A stretch of 64,000 bases of DNA from an uncultured Allomuricauda sp. (GCF_947258355.1 NZ_CAMYIC010000026.1:50253-114252); one strand, 5' to 3'; shown: positions 27,423-35,976, counted from the stretch's first letter. Notes: generated by a model from the letters alone, not told the origin. Program-made: numbers and translations.

Positions 27423-28461
27423 CAGAATCCATATTTTGGCGATATAGTGGAAAGAAACAGGAACTTCTATCGATTGGCTCTTCCAATCCTTCCTTTTCCC
27501 TTAATAATTGATTGTATTTTGGTTCGTCCACAATGTATTGCCATGAGTTGAACTCACGATAATCTTTGGAAAACCCTGATTTGAAATAGAAAAGGGAATC
27601 TTTTTCTTGTCCGCCTAATCCACCTCCCAGGTTAAGATTGGTAAACCCTTCTTGGGAACCTATAGTTCTGGCGTGGTCTATCAGAAGTTTTATTGGGTTG
27701 AGGTGAAAAAACTTAGCTTTGACCCCGGATAGGTGATACTGCATTGTTGCTCCCTTTTTTGTAAATATGGCGCCACCTGCAAATTCACTTGAATCTTTAT
27801 GTATCGCGGCCATGAGTTCCGCATTGATTTGTCCACTTGCCAAAAGTTCGTAGAAATAGTTTTTACCAAAAAAGTAACTAGGCTTGGCATTTACCCGCTT
27901 CATGTTTTCGCAGTAGGTTTTTATAAAAGAGTCAAGGTATTTTTCACAAGCACCATCGATAATTTCGTATTCCTTAATCTCTTTATTGATGTATGTTTTT
28001 AATCTTCGCTTGTAATCTTGCTTTTGTTCTTCTTCACTTTTTGTAAGATCAATATTCACGACTTTGCCATGAGAAACAATTTTCCCAATGTTTTTTAAGA
28101 TTTGATGTTGGTTTGCAATGTAGGGGTGCAGTCTGGAAAAAACGGATATAATCTTATTTTCCCTCAAATAGGTATCCAATTGTCTTTTGAAATCTTCGTT
28201 GTCGAAATCTGGACCAATATTTTTCCCCAAGGGTCCTACATATCCATAAACGGATGTAGCATCTTTAAGATCCGTGCCTTCAATGTTTCTGATCAATAAT
28301 GGCAATAGGACATGGGTGTTGCCATGTGAATATTTAAGCAAAACAGGTTTGTCTCCTTCTTTCTTCGATATTATATGGTAATCATAAGTATGGTAGAAAT
28401 CGGATTGGTGACATTGATCAATAATCTCACTCCATTCGTTCCTGTTTTCAATGGCAAGCAT
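27379..28461 (-). CDS. FemA/FemB-like GNAT transferase
   Basis: 360 residues. It starts like other FemAB-type proteins of polysaccharide loci (WSEIIDQCHQSDFYHTYDYH). It contains YGYVGPLG, a central basic segment (KQDYKRRLKTYINKE) and the C-terminal family signature LNLGGGLGGQEKDSLFYFKSGFS. Such proteins use acyl-CoA or aminoacyl-tRNA donors; in Gram-negative bacteria they occur in surface-polysaccharide clusters and not in peptidoglycan bridge formation. It is the first gene of the minus-strand cassette FemAB-GNAT-MBOAT-SGNH. The DNA is visibly richer in A and T than neighbouring metabolic genes, which may indicate transfer. Confidence 0.75.
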   Translation of the reverse strand: MLAIENRNEWSEIIDQCHQSDFYHTYDYHIISKKEGDKPVLLKYSHGNTHVLLPLLIRNIEGTDLKDATSVYGYVGPLGKNIGPDFDNEDFKRQLDTYLRENKIISVFSRLHPYIANQHQILKNIGKIVSHGKVVNIDLTKSEEEQKQDYKRRLKTYINKEIKEYEIIDGACEKYLDSFIKTYCENMKRVNAKPSYFFGKNYFYELLASGQINAELMAAIHKDSSEFAGGAIFTKKGATMQYHLSGVKAKFFHLNPIKLLIDHARTIGSQEGFTNLNLGGGLGGQEKDSLFYFKSGFSKDYREFNSWQYIVDEPKYNQLLREKEGLEEPIDRSSCFFPLYRQNMDSDDIEISEINCLSND

Positions 28462-28592
28462 ATTTGTTGAGATTTCTGCGATTTTGTTATAAAATTACAC
28501 AAGATTGGATAAATCTTGTTATGACAAATGTCATGTTCTCTAAACAGAAAGACGTCTTGCATGGAAAAATCGATGAAATCCATTATATGCAA

Positions 28593-28619
28593 AACAAAAA
28601 GCGGCGATTTATCGCCGCT
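28593..28619 (-). terminator. Intrinsic terminator after the DUF6515 gene
   Basis: The stem AGCGGCGAT/ATCGCCGCT (28600-28619) is followed on the minus strand by TTTTTGTTTT. It lies about 38 bp after the stop of the minus-strand DUF6515 gene. The remaining gap to 28461 shows no gene. Confidence 0.85.
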
Positions 28620-28656
28620 CCTATCATTAATCAACTAAAAACAAATCAATCAAAAA

Positions 28657-29010
28657 CTATACGTTCACGACCACGTAGTGTCGACCTCTTCTTTTGTACC
28701 ATACACCACGGTATTGGTATAACCTTCGTCCATTTCGGTAAACTACTTTGCTACCTCGGGGCAGGGTTCTTATTTTAATGCCTCGGGGTGCAGCTGTGAC
28801 CACATATCTTTTTCCATGGGCTTTGTACCACACACCATCGGCGTAGTAGTAATTTGTTCTTTTGTGAACAATCACTCTTGGATTGGAAACTGTTTTTACA
28901 ATGGTGCCATGTTTTGGATACACCCTTACTACCGTTCTTGTCTGTGCTTGGGACCCAAGCATGGTCCCCAAAAAGGCAACCGTAACCAAAATTGTCTTTA
29001 TAATTTTCAT
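28657..29010 (-). CDS. DUF6515-like small secreted basic protein
   Basis: 117 residues with a signal peptide (about 1-22, ending GSQA). The mature protein is very basic and rich in Tyr, Arg and Lys. It contains two copies of a short unit: YYYADGVWYKAHGKRYVV and YQYRGVWYKRRGRHYVV. Such GVWYK/YVV repeats are seen in DUF6515-type proteins of Bacteroidota. A periplasmic or outer-membrane location is likely and the function is unknown. It lies just downstream of the sigma-factor operon but behind a terminator, with its own terminator at 28593-28619, so it is a separate unit. It could still be a target of that sigma factor, which is speculation. Confidence 0.8.
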   Translation of the reverse strand: MKIIKTILVTVAFLGTMLGSQAQTRTVVRVYPKHGTIVKTVSNPRVIVHKRTNYYYADGVWYKAHGKRYVVTAAPRGIKIRTLPRGSKVVYRNGRRLYQYRGVWYKRRGRHYVVVNV

Positions 29011-29064
29011 AACATCGGATTTTTAGTGGTTTCTGATAGTAAGACCATGGTTTCTTGAAAAGGT

Positions 29065-29095
29065 TTAATAAAAAAAGAGTCCTAATGGACTCTTT
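29065..29095 (-). terminator. Intrinsic terminator of the sigma-factor operon
   Basis: The stem AAAGAGTCC/GGACTCTTT (29074-29095, four-base loop) is followed by a T-run on the minus strand. It lies about 30 bp after the stop of the Spy-like gene and ends the operon of sigma factor, anti-sigma candidate and Spy-like protein. Confidence 0.88.
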
Positions 29096-29123
29096 GGTTA
29101 ATATTTTATTGATTTTGAATGAC

Positions 29124-29564
29124 TTAACCACCGCCACGACGATTACGATATTGTTGTAAAAGTTGTTTTTTGAAATCCTCCTCGGCCTTAATTAACAATA
29201 GTACTTTTTTGGCAGGAATCACTTTTCTCATTTTCGAAAGGAAACCTTGTTCAGCCCTTTGTTTTTCCTGCTGAAGATTTAAAATATCGTCCAATAAACT
29301 TTCAGATTCACTATTGGAAAGATTCTGGGCATTGGAGATGCCGGAGTACAGTTCCATACGTTCTTTTTTTCTGATACGCTCAAGTGTTGCCTCATGTTCG
29401 TTATAAACGGGCCAAAATTGCTGTGCCTCTTCACTTGTAAGGCCTACCCGTTCCGTTATAAAGGCTACCTTAAGTGTTTTGATACGATTTCTTACAGGTC
29501 CTTGGGCATGCACCAAAAAAGTACTAAACAAAAGAGTGCAGAATATGAGTGTTCTCTTATTCAT
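29124..29564 (-). CDS. Spy/CpxP-like periplasmic protein of ECF sigma operon
   Basis: 146 residues from the ATG at 29564; an ATG five codons upstream (29579) is an alternative. A signal peptide ends in FLVHAQ. The mature part is helical and charged. It contains VGLTSEEAQQFWPVYNEHEA, the pattern of periplasmic 'sensor of ECF-type sigma factor' proteins in flavobacteria, followed by a coiled-coil-like stretch with ILNLQQEKQRAEQGF. Its start overlaps the end of the preceding anti-sigma candidate by 8 bp, so translation is coupled. It probably senses or buffers envelope stress, with the sigma factor as the output. The last gene of the operon. Confidence 0.82.
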   Translation of the reverse strand: MNKRTLIFCTLLFSTFLVHAQGPVRNRIKTLKVAFITERVGLTSEEAQQFWPVYNEHEATLERIRKKERMELYSGISNAQNLSNSESESLLDDILNLQQEKQRAEQGFLSKMRKVIPAKKVLLLIKAEEDFKKQLLQQYRNRRGGG

Positions 29565-30090
29565 AATCAATGTTTTCAAAATTTAATTCTTCGATATTGT
29601 CTACATTTTCATCCAAATATTCCATAATGATGTCATCTTCCAAATCATCATTTAGTATATCGTTCAACTCTATTTCTTCCAAAGAGACTACTTCTGCGAT
29701 CTCATAAGAAGTCATTTCCCAATCTGTATTCTCAAAGTAAGCTTCTAACTCGGCATTTGCCAAATCATCAAAAGTAATGGGCTCTGGATTTGAATCCCAA
29801 GTAATGCTGAACACGAAAATCAAAATTGCCGCTGCGGCAGCTATTCCGTAATAAAAACGCTTATTGGACCGTAAAGGAATCACCTTGATTTCGTTTTCAA
29901 CGGTTTTGGACAGAACAGTTGGTGTCACTTCATCAAAATAGCCATCCGGAACCTTAAAACCATCAGTTTTGGGAATAATGGAAGCAGCTTCTCCTGCTTC
30001 TTCATTTTTAATCCTGTCCATAAGACGATCATTAAAGCTTTCGAAGTAGCCTTCCGGAGTGTTGAAACTATTATTTTTGTCCTTTTTCAT
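29557..30090 (-). CDS. Single-pass membrane protein, candidate anti-sigma factor
   Basis: 177 residues. The cytoplasmic N-terminal part carries two copies of a short motif: TPEGYFESFNDRL (11-23) and VPDGYFDEVTPTVL (47-60). One transmembrane helix (about 80-98, YYGIAAAAAILIFVFSITW) separates it from a strongly acidic extracytoplasmic tail rich in Asp and Glu. No HxxxCxxC zinc anti-sigma motif is present. Its place between an ECF sigma gene (33 bp upstream) and a Spy-like gene (8-bp overlap) is the main reason to call it an anti-sigma candidate. It belongs to a lineage-specific type with PxGYF repeats. Confidence 0.72.
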   Translation of the reverse strand: MKKDKNNSFNTPEGYFESFNDRLMDRIKNEEAGEAASIIPKTDGFKVPDGYFDEVTPTVLSKTVENEIKVIPLRSNKRFYYGIAAAAAILIFVFSITWDSNPEPITFDDLANAELEAYFENTDWEMTSYEIAEVVSLEEIELNDILNDDLEDDIIMEYLDENVDNIEELNFENIDYE

Positions 30091-30123
30091 CTTATTGTTT
30101 TGACTCTTGGGTTCGCCAAAGGT

Positions 30124-30666
30124 TTAATTTTCTTTAAGATACGCTTCTATTTTTTTAACCGCCAAATGATAACTTGTCTTTAAAGCTCCTTCAGATGTTT
30201 CCAATATATTGGAAATCTCGCTGTATTTCATTTCTTGAAAATACTTCATGGTAAAAACCAATTTCTGTTTGTCGGGCAAGGTTGCCAAGGCTTTTTGAAG
30301 TTTGAGTTGAATCTCATCCCCTTCAAAATATACATCAGCCTGAAGGTTTTCTACCATCTTATCTTTCAATTCTTGGTCACTCACGCCCATTTTTCTTGAT
30401 TTTTGTTTCAAAAATGTCAAGGATTCGTTGGTGGCAATTCGGTACATCCAGGAATAGAGTTTACTCTCGCCTTTAAACTTGTCAATATTTCGGTAGACTT
30501 TGATAAAGGTGTTCTGGAGTACATCATCCGTATCATCGTGGTTAAGAACAATCCTACGAATATGCCAATACAGTCGTTCCTTATAAGTGTTCACCAACAC
30601 TTCAAAGGCTTTTGAGCGGCTTTCTTTCTGTTGTAGTTCTTGGACTAAGGTTTCCTCAGCGATCAA
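30124..30666 (-). CDS. RNA polymerase ECF-type sigma factor
   Basis: 180 residues, typical ECF length. Region 2 shows DDTDDVLQNTFIKVYRNIDK and SWMYRIATNESL. Region 4 shows LPDKQKLVFTMKYFQEMKYS, then ISNILETSEGALKTSYHLAV (helix-turn-helix). First gene of a minus-strand operon with the anti-sigma candidate and the Spy-like protein, closed by the terminator at 29065-29095. ECF factors in such operons usually respond to envelope signals and activate their own promoter. The upstream minus strand has TACCTTAG at 30698-30691, close to but not a full match for the housekeeping -7 consensus. Confidence 0.94.
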   Translation of the reverse strand: MIAEETLVQELQQKESRSKAFEVLVNTYKERLYWHIRRIVLNHDDTDDVLQNTFIKVYRNIDKFKGESKLYSWMYRIATNESLTFLKQKSRKMGVSDQELKDKMVENLQADVYFEGDEIQLKLQKALATLPDKQKLVFTMKYFQEMKYSEISNILETSEGALKTSYHLAVKKIEAYLKEN

Positions 30667-30760
30667 TGTTCTTATTGTTTGATGCTTAGACTAAGGTACG
30701 GGGAAAAGGTTTAATTTTTATTGGGCAATGGTGGAAATGTAAAGGAAAAAGAGAAGTGCG

Positions 30761-30791
30761 GTTGTCATTTTGAGCGCAGTCGAGAAATCTT
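30761..30791. repeat. Partial copy of the REP-like element
   Basis: The segment GTTGTCATTTTGAGCGCAGT then CGAGA matches the left half of the hairpin at 20051-20110 (CTGTCACATCGAGCACAGTCGAGA). Downstream (30831-30865) lie degenerate words such as CTAATAATCTAACTC and AAGAATCC, which also accompany the first copy. The gap 30667-30872 contains no gene. Confidence 0.6.
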
Positions 30792-30872
30792 TTTCTTTAG
30801 AGTAAAGAATTGGGAACCAAGAGAAAGGAATCTAATAATCTAACTCTCTAAGAATCCATAAATCCAATTCTA

Positions 30873-32696
30873 TTAAGTAAACGATTGCATCTCCACCAGC
30901 TTCCTATAGTTCTTGTCTGATTTCATTAACTCTTCGTGGGTTCCTTGTTCCACAATCTCTCCTTTGCTCATCACAACAATTGCATCGGCATTTTGAATAG
31001 TGGAAAGTCGGTGTGCAATAACGATAGAGGTACGGTTCTGCATCATTTTTTCCAAAGCATCCTGTACCAATCGCTCACTTTCTGTGTCCAGGGCCGAGGT
31101 TGCCTCGTCCAAGATCATGATGGGAGGATTCTTGAGTACCGCCCTGGCAATGGACAAACGTTGTTTTTGGCCGCCACTCAGTTTATTTCCACTATCGCCA
31201 ATATTGGTGTCATAGCCATTGGGCAGCTCCATGATATAATCATGGGCATTGGCCACCCTGGCAGCTTCTATAATTTCTTCCATAGTAGCATTCTCCTTGC
31301 CCAAAGCGATGTTGCTCTTCACCGAATCGTTGAAGAGAATGGAATCTTGTGTGACCAAGCCCATGAGTCCTCGCAACGACTTTTTTGTAATGTTTTTGAT
31401 GTTGGTGCCATCAATCAAAATTTCTCCCTTGTTGACATCGTAGAAACGGGTCACCAAATTGGCCACGGTACTTTTTCCACTGCCTGATTGCCCTACCAAA
31501 GCCACTGTTTTGCCTTTATCAACCATTAGGTTGAAGTTTTTCAGCACATAATCGTCCTCATACTTGAACCCAACTTCCTTTAGCTCAATGCCAGAAGTGA
31601 AATCCGTCTTTTCTTCAGCGCCTTCAATGTTTTTAATTGGATTCTCGGATTCGAGGATTTCCAATACACGTTCAGCCGCAGCATTACCCTTTTTAACCCC
31701 ATAAGATGCTTTGCTGATAGCTTTTGCAGGGGTCAAAATGTTGAAGGCCAACCCCATATAGGAGATAAAGGAGGCAGCGTCAAGACTTCCTTCCAATAAT
31801 ACCATTCGTCCCCCAAACCATAGCAGAACCCCAAATACAACTATTCCCAAAAACTCACTAGTTGGCGATGATAGGTTTTGACGGTTCAATAGGGAATTGG
31901 AAAACTTGAAAAAACGCGTGGTGGATTCTTTGAAAGTTTGATAAAACCTTGATTCAGAATTAAATGCTTTGATGACACGAAGCCCGCCCAAGGTTTCTTC
32001 AACAATGGATAAAAATTCCCCTTGTTCTTTTTGAACCCTGTCGGATTTTTTCTTCAAAGATTTACCAATCCTGGAGATGATCATTCCAGCTATCGGAATA
32101 AAAATGAATACGAATATGGTTAGTTTTACACTGATGATGAACATTACAATAATCGTAAAAAGAATGGTAAGCGGTTCACGTACGATCAGTTCCAAAATGG
32201 AAAGAAAGGAATGCTGTATTTCCAATACATCCGATGTGATTCGGGCAATTACGTCCCCTTTCTTTTTTTCGGAGAAGTAGGAGATGGGCAAATCCATGAT
32301 CTTCTCGTACATCTTGTTTCGAATATCCTTTAACACGCCATTGCGTAAAAAAGTGATAAAGTACATGGCCAAATAGTTGAAGACATTCTTGAAGAGGAAC
32401 AAAAACAGGATCAGCCCAACCGCTAGGATGAGTCCCTTCATGGGGTCTTCGCCGGAATATTGGGTCACTTGATAGTTCATGTAGTCCATGAAATAGTCCT
32501 TCAGCTTGCCAATGCCTTCAAATGTTGGGGGCTCATTAATTTGCTTGGTCTTATCAAAAAGAACGTTGAGCATTGGGATAAGTGCAGCATAGGACAGCGC
32601 ACTAAACAATGCATAGAGTATATTGAAGAATATATTCAGAATACCATATTTACGGTACGGTACCGCAAATCGGAGAATCTTTTTAAAGTAGTTCAT
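30873..32696 (-). CDS. ABC exporter, fused permease and ATPase (MsbA-like)
   Basis: 607 residues. The N-terminal transmembrane domain (about 1-330) has six predicted helices and the type IV exporter pattern (SYFSEKKKGDVIARITSDV). The ATPase domain (about 355-600) shows Walker A LVGQSGSGKSTVANL, the signature KLSGGQKQRLSIARA, Walker B IMILDEATSALDTES and IVIAHRLSTIQNADAI. It forms a homodimer in the inner membrane and exports lipids such as lipid A or other hydrophobic compounds; the substrate is not certain. The start lies 3 bp after the stop of the phosphohexomutase gene, so both are probably co-transcribed. Confidence 0.94.
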   Translation of the reverse strand: MNYFKKILRFAVPYRKYGILNIFFNILYALFSALSYAALIPMLNVLFDKTKQINEPPTFEGIGKLKDYFMDYMNYQVTQYSGEDPMKGLILAVGLILFLFLFKNVFNYLAMYFITFLRNGVLKDIRNKMYEKIMDLPISYFSEKKKGDVIARITSDVLEIQHSFLSILELIVREPLTILFTIIVMFIISVKLTIFVFIFIPIAGMIISRIGKSLKKKSDRVQKEQGEFLSIVEETLGGLRVIKAFNSESRFYQTFKESTTRFFKFSNSLLNRQNLSSPTSEFLGIVVFGVLLWFGGRMVLLEGSLDAASFISYMGLAFNILTPAKAISKASYGVKKGNAAAERVLEILESENPIKNIEGAEEKTDFTSGIELKEVGFKYEDDYVLKNFNLMVDKGKTVALVGQSGSGKSTVANLVTRFYDVNKGEILIDGTNIKNITKKSLRGLMGLVTQDSILFNDSVKSNIALGKENATMEEIIEAARVANAHDYIMELPNGYDTNIGDSGNKLSGGQKQRLSIARAVLKNPPIMILDEATSALDTESERLVQDALEKMMQNRTSIVIAHRLSTIQNADAIVVMSKGEIVEQGTHEELMKSDKNYRKLVEMQSFT

Positions 32697-32699
32697 TCA

Positions 32700-34406
32700 C
32701 TATAAATTCAGCTCGGATAGGATACCATCTATCTTGGTTTCCAACTGCGAATTTACGGATTTATAATCCTCTGCCTTGTCCAATTTTGCATTTGTACTGA
32801 TGTAAAACTTCACTTTTGGTTCCGTTCCACTGGGTCGAGCAGCAATTCGAGTACCATCTTCGGTCTCATAGATCAAAACATTGGACTTGGGTAAATGAAG
32901 TGTGAACTCCTCGTTTGTCTGCACATTTTTAACGATGGACGTGTTGTAATCCTCAATGTATAAAAGCTTGGAACCTTGAACTGTGTCTACGGGGTTCTCT
33001 TTGAAATCTTTCAACATTTGCTTGATTTCTTCTGCACCGCTCATCCCTTTTTTTGTGATGGAAATCAATTTCTCCTTGTAAAAACCGAACTCTACGTAGG
33101 CATCAATCAACTCTTTGTAAAAAGAACTTCCGTTGGCTTTGGCATTCGCTGCAATTTCACAGGCCAATAGGGTGGAGGTTACGGCATCCTTGTCACGGAC
33201 AAAATCACCGACCATATATCCAAAACTTTCCTCACCACCTCCAATAAACTGAGAGCTTGGGAAGTCCTTGATCATTTTACCGATCCATTTAAAGCCCGTT
33301 AGGGCAGTTTTGAATTCCACACCGTAGGATTTTGCCATTTGCTGCATCATTGGAGTGGAAACAATGGTTGTAGCAATAAACTCATTTCCTTTGAATCCTT
33401 TTTCCTTGTATTGGTCCAAAAGGAACTTGGTCATCATGACCATGGTCTGGTTTCCGTTCAGGAGCTCCATTTTGCCTTCCAGATTACGAACGGCAATGCC
33501 CAAACGGTCACTGTCGGGGTCGGTTCCCACAACCATGTCAGCGCCTATTTCTTCGGCTTCAGCAATGGCCATGGACAATGCTTCCGGCTCCTCTGGATTT
33601 GGCGATTCCACCGTAGGGAAGTCACCATTGGGCTCTGCTTGTTCCTCGATAATGGTAACGTTTTTATATCCTGCACGCTTCAATACCTCTGGAATTGCCG
33701 TTATGGATGTTCCATGCAAGGAAGTGAAGACAATCTTGAAATCGTCTTTTCCCGCAGCATTGAAATTTCCGTTTTTCACGGATGCTTCAAAAAAGGCTTC
33801 GTCCACTTCCTCATCCATCAGGTGTATCAAACTATCATCTTTATCAAATTTGATGTCCTCAAAAGAAAGCGAATTGATTTCAGCAATAATTTCGCCGTCC
33901 TGTGGTGGAACTATTTGTCCGCCATCTGCCCAATATACTTTGTATCCATTGTATTCTGGTGGATTGTGCGATGCAGTAAGTACAATTCCTGCATGGCAAC
34001 CCAAATATTTTACGGCAAAGGATAACTCCGGGGTTGTTCTTAGGTCAGAAAATAGATGAACTCTGATGCCGTTTGCCGAGAAAACCTCCGCAACAGTTTT
34101 TGCCAAGGATTTGGAATTGTGTCGACAGTCATAAGCAATCACCACTTTGAGATCATGATCGGTATAGGATTTTTTCAGATAATTGCTAAGACCCTGGGTG
34201 TTTTTCCCCAAGGTGTATTTGTTGATTCTATTGGTACCTACCCCCATTACACCGCGCATTCCTCCTGTGCCAAACTCTAAGTTTTTATAAAAACGCTCCT
34301 CGAGTTCTTTAGGATCGTTTTCCATAAGATGTTTGATTTCCTTTTTTGTGTCTTCATCAAAAAAATCGGTCAACCAAGATTGAGCTGTAGCTGTAATGGA
34401 GTCCAT
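32700..34406 (-). CDS. Phosphoglucomutase/phosphomannomutase (alpha-D-phosphohexomutase)
   Basis: 568 residues, the length of the bacterial PgcA-type phosphohexomutase. The phosphoserine loop is LTASHNPPEYNGYK (Ser near 145), the Mg loop is VVGTDPDSDRLGIAV, the sugar-binding loop is GGGEESFGYM and the phosphate-binding loop near the C-terminus is RPSGTEPKVKFY. It interconverts sugar 1- and 6-phosphates in the cytoplasm and so supplies UDP-glucose for trehalose and polysaccharide synthesis. It is tightly spaced with the ABC exporter downstream and 58 bp from the GT2 gene upstream. Confidence 0.96.
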   Translation of the reverse strand: MDSITATAQSWLTDFFDEDTKKEIKHLMENDPKELEERFYKNLEFGTGGMRGVMGVGTNRINKYTLGKNTQGLSNYLKKSYTDHDLKVVIAYDCRHNSKSLAKTVAEVFSANGIRVHLFSDLRTTPELSFAVKYLGCHAGIVLTASHNPPEYNGYKVYWADGGQIVPPQDGEIIAEINSLSFEDIKFDKDDSLIHLMDEEVDEAFFEASVKNGNFNAAGKDDFKIVFTSLHGTSITAIPEVLKRAGYKNVTIIEEQAEPNGDFPTVESPNPEEPEALSMAIAEAEEIGADMVVGTDPDSDRLGIAVRNLEGKMELLNGNQTMVMMTKFLLDQYKEKGFKGNEFIATTIVSTPMMQQMAKSYGVEFKTALTGFKWIGKMIKDFPSSQFIGGGEESFGYMVGDFVRDKDAVTSTLLACEIAANAKANGSSFYKELIDAYVEFGFYKEKLISITKKGMSGAEEIKQMLKDFKENPVDTVQGSKLLYIEDYNTSIVKNVQTNEEFTLHLPKSNVLIYETEDGTRIAARPSGTEPKVKFYISTNAKLDKAEDYKSVNSQLETKIDGILSELNL

Positions 34407-34464
34407 AGTGTTTGTAGTTGTTTAGATGATTAAAAATACAAAGTTTATAGGGTTTAAGAATGGC

Positions 34465-35412
34465 CTAGAGGTTAATTTTATCAGAGATGTTGTAACGGGT
34501 GTCATTTTTTCGGGACCTTACCATTATTTCTCCAATAAAACCAGCCAGAAACAATTGTGTACCTATGATCATGGCAGTAAGTGCAATGTAAAATTGTGGT
34601 CTCTCGGTAATCAAGCGGCCTTTAGGGTTCAGGAAGAGCTTGTCAATTCCCAAATAGAGTGAAAATCCAAAACCTACGAAGAACATGACTACGCCCCATG
34701 CGCCGAATAAATGCATTGGCCTACGGCCAAATTTGGAGACAAACCAAATGGTGATCAAATCCAAGAAACCATTGATGAAGCGTTCTGCCCCAAATTTTGT
34801 GGAACCATATTTACGGGCCTGATGCTGGACCACTTTTTCGGTGATATCGGAAAATCCGGCATTTTTGGCCAAAACAGGAATGTAACGGTGCATCTCCCCT
34901 GAAACCTCTATGGTTTTCACCACATTATGGTTAAAGGCTTTGAGTCCACAGTTAAAATCGTGCAATTTTACTCCTGAAGTCTTACGTGCCGCCCAATTGA
35001 ACAATTTAGAGGGGATGTTTTTGGTGATAATCGAGTCGTACCGTTTCTTTTTCCATCCCGATACCACATGATGTCCCTCTTGGGTGATCATTCGGTACAT
35101 TTCGGGGATTTCTTCGGGATTGTCCTGTAAGTCAGCATCCATGGTAATCACGACATCGCCTTCAGCAGCCTTGAAACCGGCATGAAGTGCCTGCGATTTT
35201 CCATAATTCTTCAGGAAACGGATGCCTCTCACATTTTCGTTGATCTTGGAAAGTTCGGAAATGGTCTTCCAAGATTCGTCGGTACTGCCATCATCAATAA
35301 GGATGATTTCATAAGAAAAATGATTGGATTGCATCACCTGTACAATCCAATCATGTAGTTCTTTAAGCGATTCTTGCTCGTTGAGTAAAGGAATTACAAT
35401 GGAAATCTGCAT
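34465..35412 (-). CDS. Family 2 glycosyltransferase, polyprenyl-phosphate type with two TM helices
   Basis: 315 residues. The N-terminal GT-A domain has SIVIPLLNEQESLKEL, ILIDDGSTDESW and VITMDADLQDNPEEIPEMY (metal-binding DxD). A basic GWKKKRYDS region and VKLHDFNCGLKAF follow, typical of DPM/ArnC-like enzymes. Two transmembrane helices lie at the C-terminus (about 235-255 and 275-298). It would transfer a sugar from a nucleotide or other donor to undecaprenyl phosphate or a lipid. It is in a co-directional run with DUF4199 upstream and the phosphohexomutase downstream, an arrangement known in other flavobacteria. Confidence 0.93.
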   Translation of the reverse strand: MQISIVIPLLNEQESLKELHDWIVQVMQSNHFSYEIILIDDGSTDESWKTISELSKINENVRGIRFLKNYGKSQALHAGFKAAEGDVVITMDADLQDNPEEIPEMYRMITQEGHHVVSGWKKKRYDSIITKNIPSKLFNWAARKTSGVKLHDFNCGLKAFNHNVVKTIEVSGEMHRYIPVLAKNAGFSDITEKVVQHQARKYGSTKFGAERFINGFLDLITIWFVSKFGRRPMHLFGAWGVVMFFVGFGFSLYLGIDKLFLNPKGRLITERPQFYIALTAMIIGTQLFLAGFIGEIMVRSRKNDTRYNISDKINL

Positions 35413-35454
35413 TGTTCGATTCTGGAATTCCCTTCAAAAGTAGCATTTTTTGTT

Positions 35455-35976
35455 TTAGTATTCTGCTTTGGACTTTTTCAAAATCAAGCCCGTGATCAGA
35501 CCAATGATCAGACCGAGAACCGAATTCATGATCAGTAGTACAGGATATTGGATCCAAGCAAAGCTTTTCTGCATTTCCACACCTTGTTCCCATTGTTCCT
35601 CGGTCATATTGGGATTTTGTGCCATTGCCTTTGGTTTGGCGAGTTCCATTGCCTTGTCCATAAAGTCGGGCTCTATGAAGTTGGTCAATACAAACTGATA
35701 GATCAAAGAAATGATTGCGCCGACCAAGGCAACTCCCACGGCAACTTTCAAAGCCTGTGAAATTGTTAAATAACCCCCATTGGCTTTTTTGAACGCCTTG
35801 ACCGCCAAAAAAATGATTGCCGCCAAAATTGCAATTGAAATTACGATTACGGCAGTGCTTGTCTCATAATGCATTTTCTGGGTATAGAGCATAACTCCGA
35901 ACACCACAGCGATAAGACCTGATAATAGTCCGTAGTTAAGAGCAAATTTTCCAGTTTTAGGTTGTTGTTCTTCCAT
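35455..35976 (-). CDS. DUF4199 integral membrane protein
   Basis: 173 residues with about four hydrophobic helices (LNYGLLSGLIAVVFGVML, AVIVISIAILAAIIFLAV, ALKVAVGVALVGAIISLIYQ, LLIMNSVLGLIIGLITGLI). The pattern SQALKVAVGVALVGA matches DUF4199 proteins of Bacteroidota. Function unknown. It is the first gene of the run leading to the GT2 glycosyltransferase 42 bp downstream, and is divergent from rpmE2. The segment between the last two helices contains Met and Gln residues and is probably extracytoplasmic. Confidence 0.88.
   Translation of the reverse strand: MEEQQPKTGKFALNYGLLSGLIAVVFGVMLYTQKMHYETSTAVIVISIAILAAIIFLAVKAFKKANGGYLTISQALKVAVGVALVGAIISLIYQFVLTNFIEPDFMDKAMELAKPKAMAQNPNMTEEQWEQGVEMQKSFAWIQYPVLLIMNSVLGLIIGLITGLILKKSKAEY

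Noticed and set aside
22750..28461. FemAB proteins as peptidoglycan cross-bridge enzymes
   Set aside because: Flavobacteria have direct cross-links without interpeptide bridges, and the neighbours are MBOAT and SGNH proteins, which point to surface-glycan decoration.
33339..34059. Two frames of about 230 codons on the plus strand opposite the phosphohexomutase
   Set aside because: They overlap each other in different frames and are antisense to a conserved enzyme; no domain or start signal supports them.
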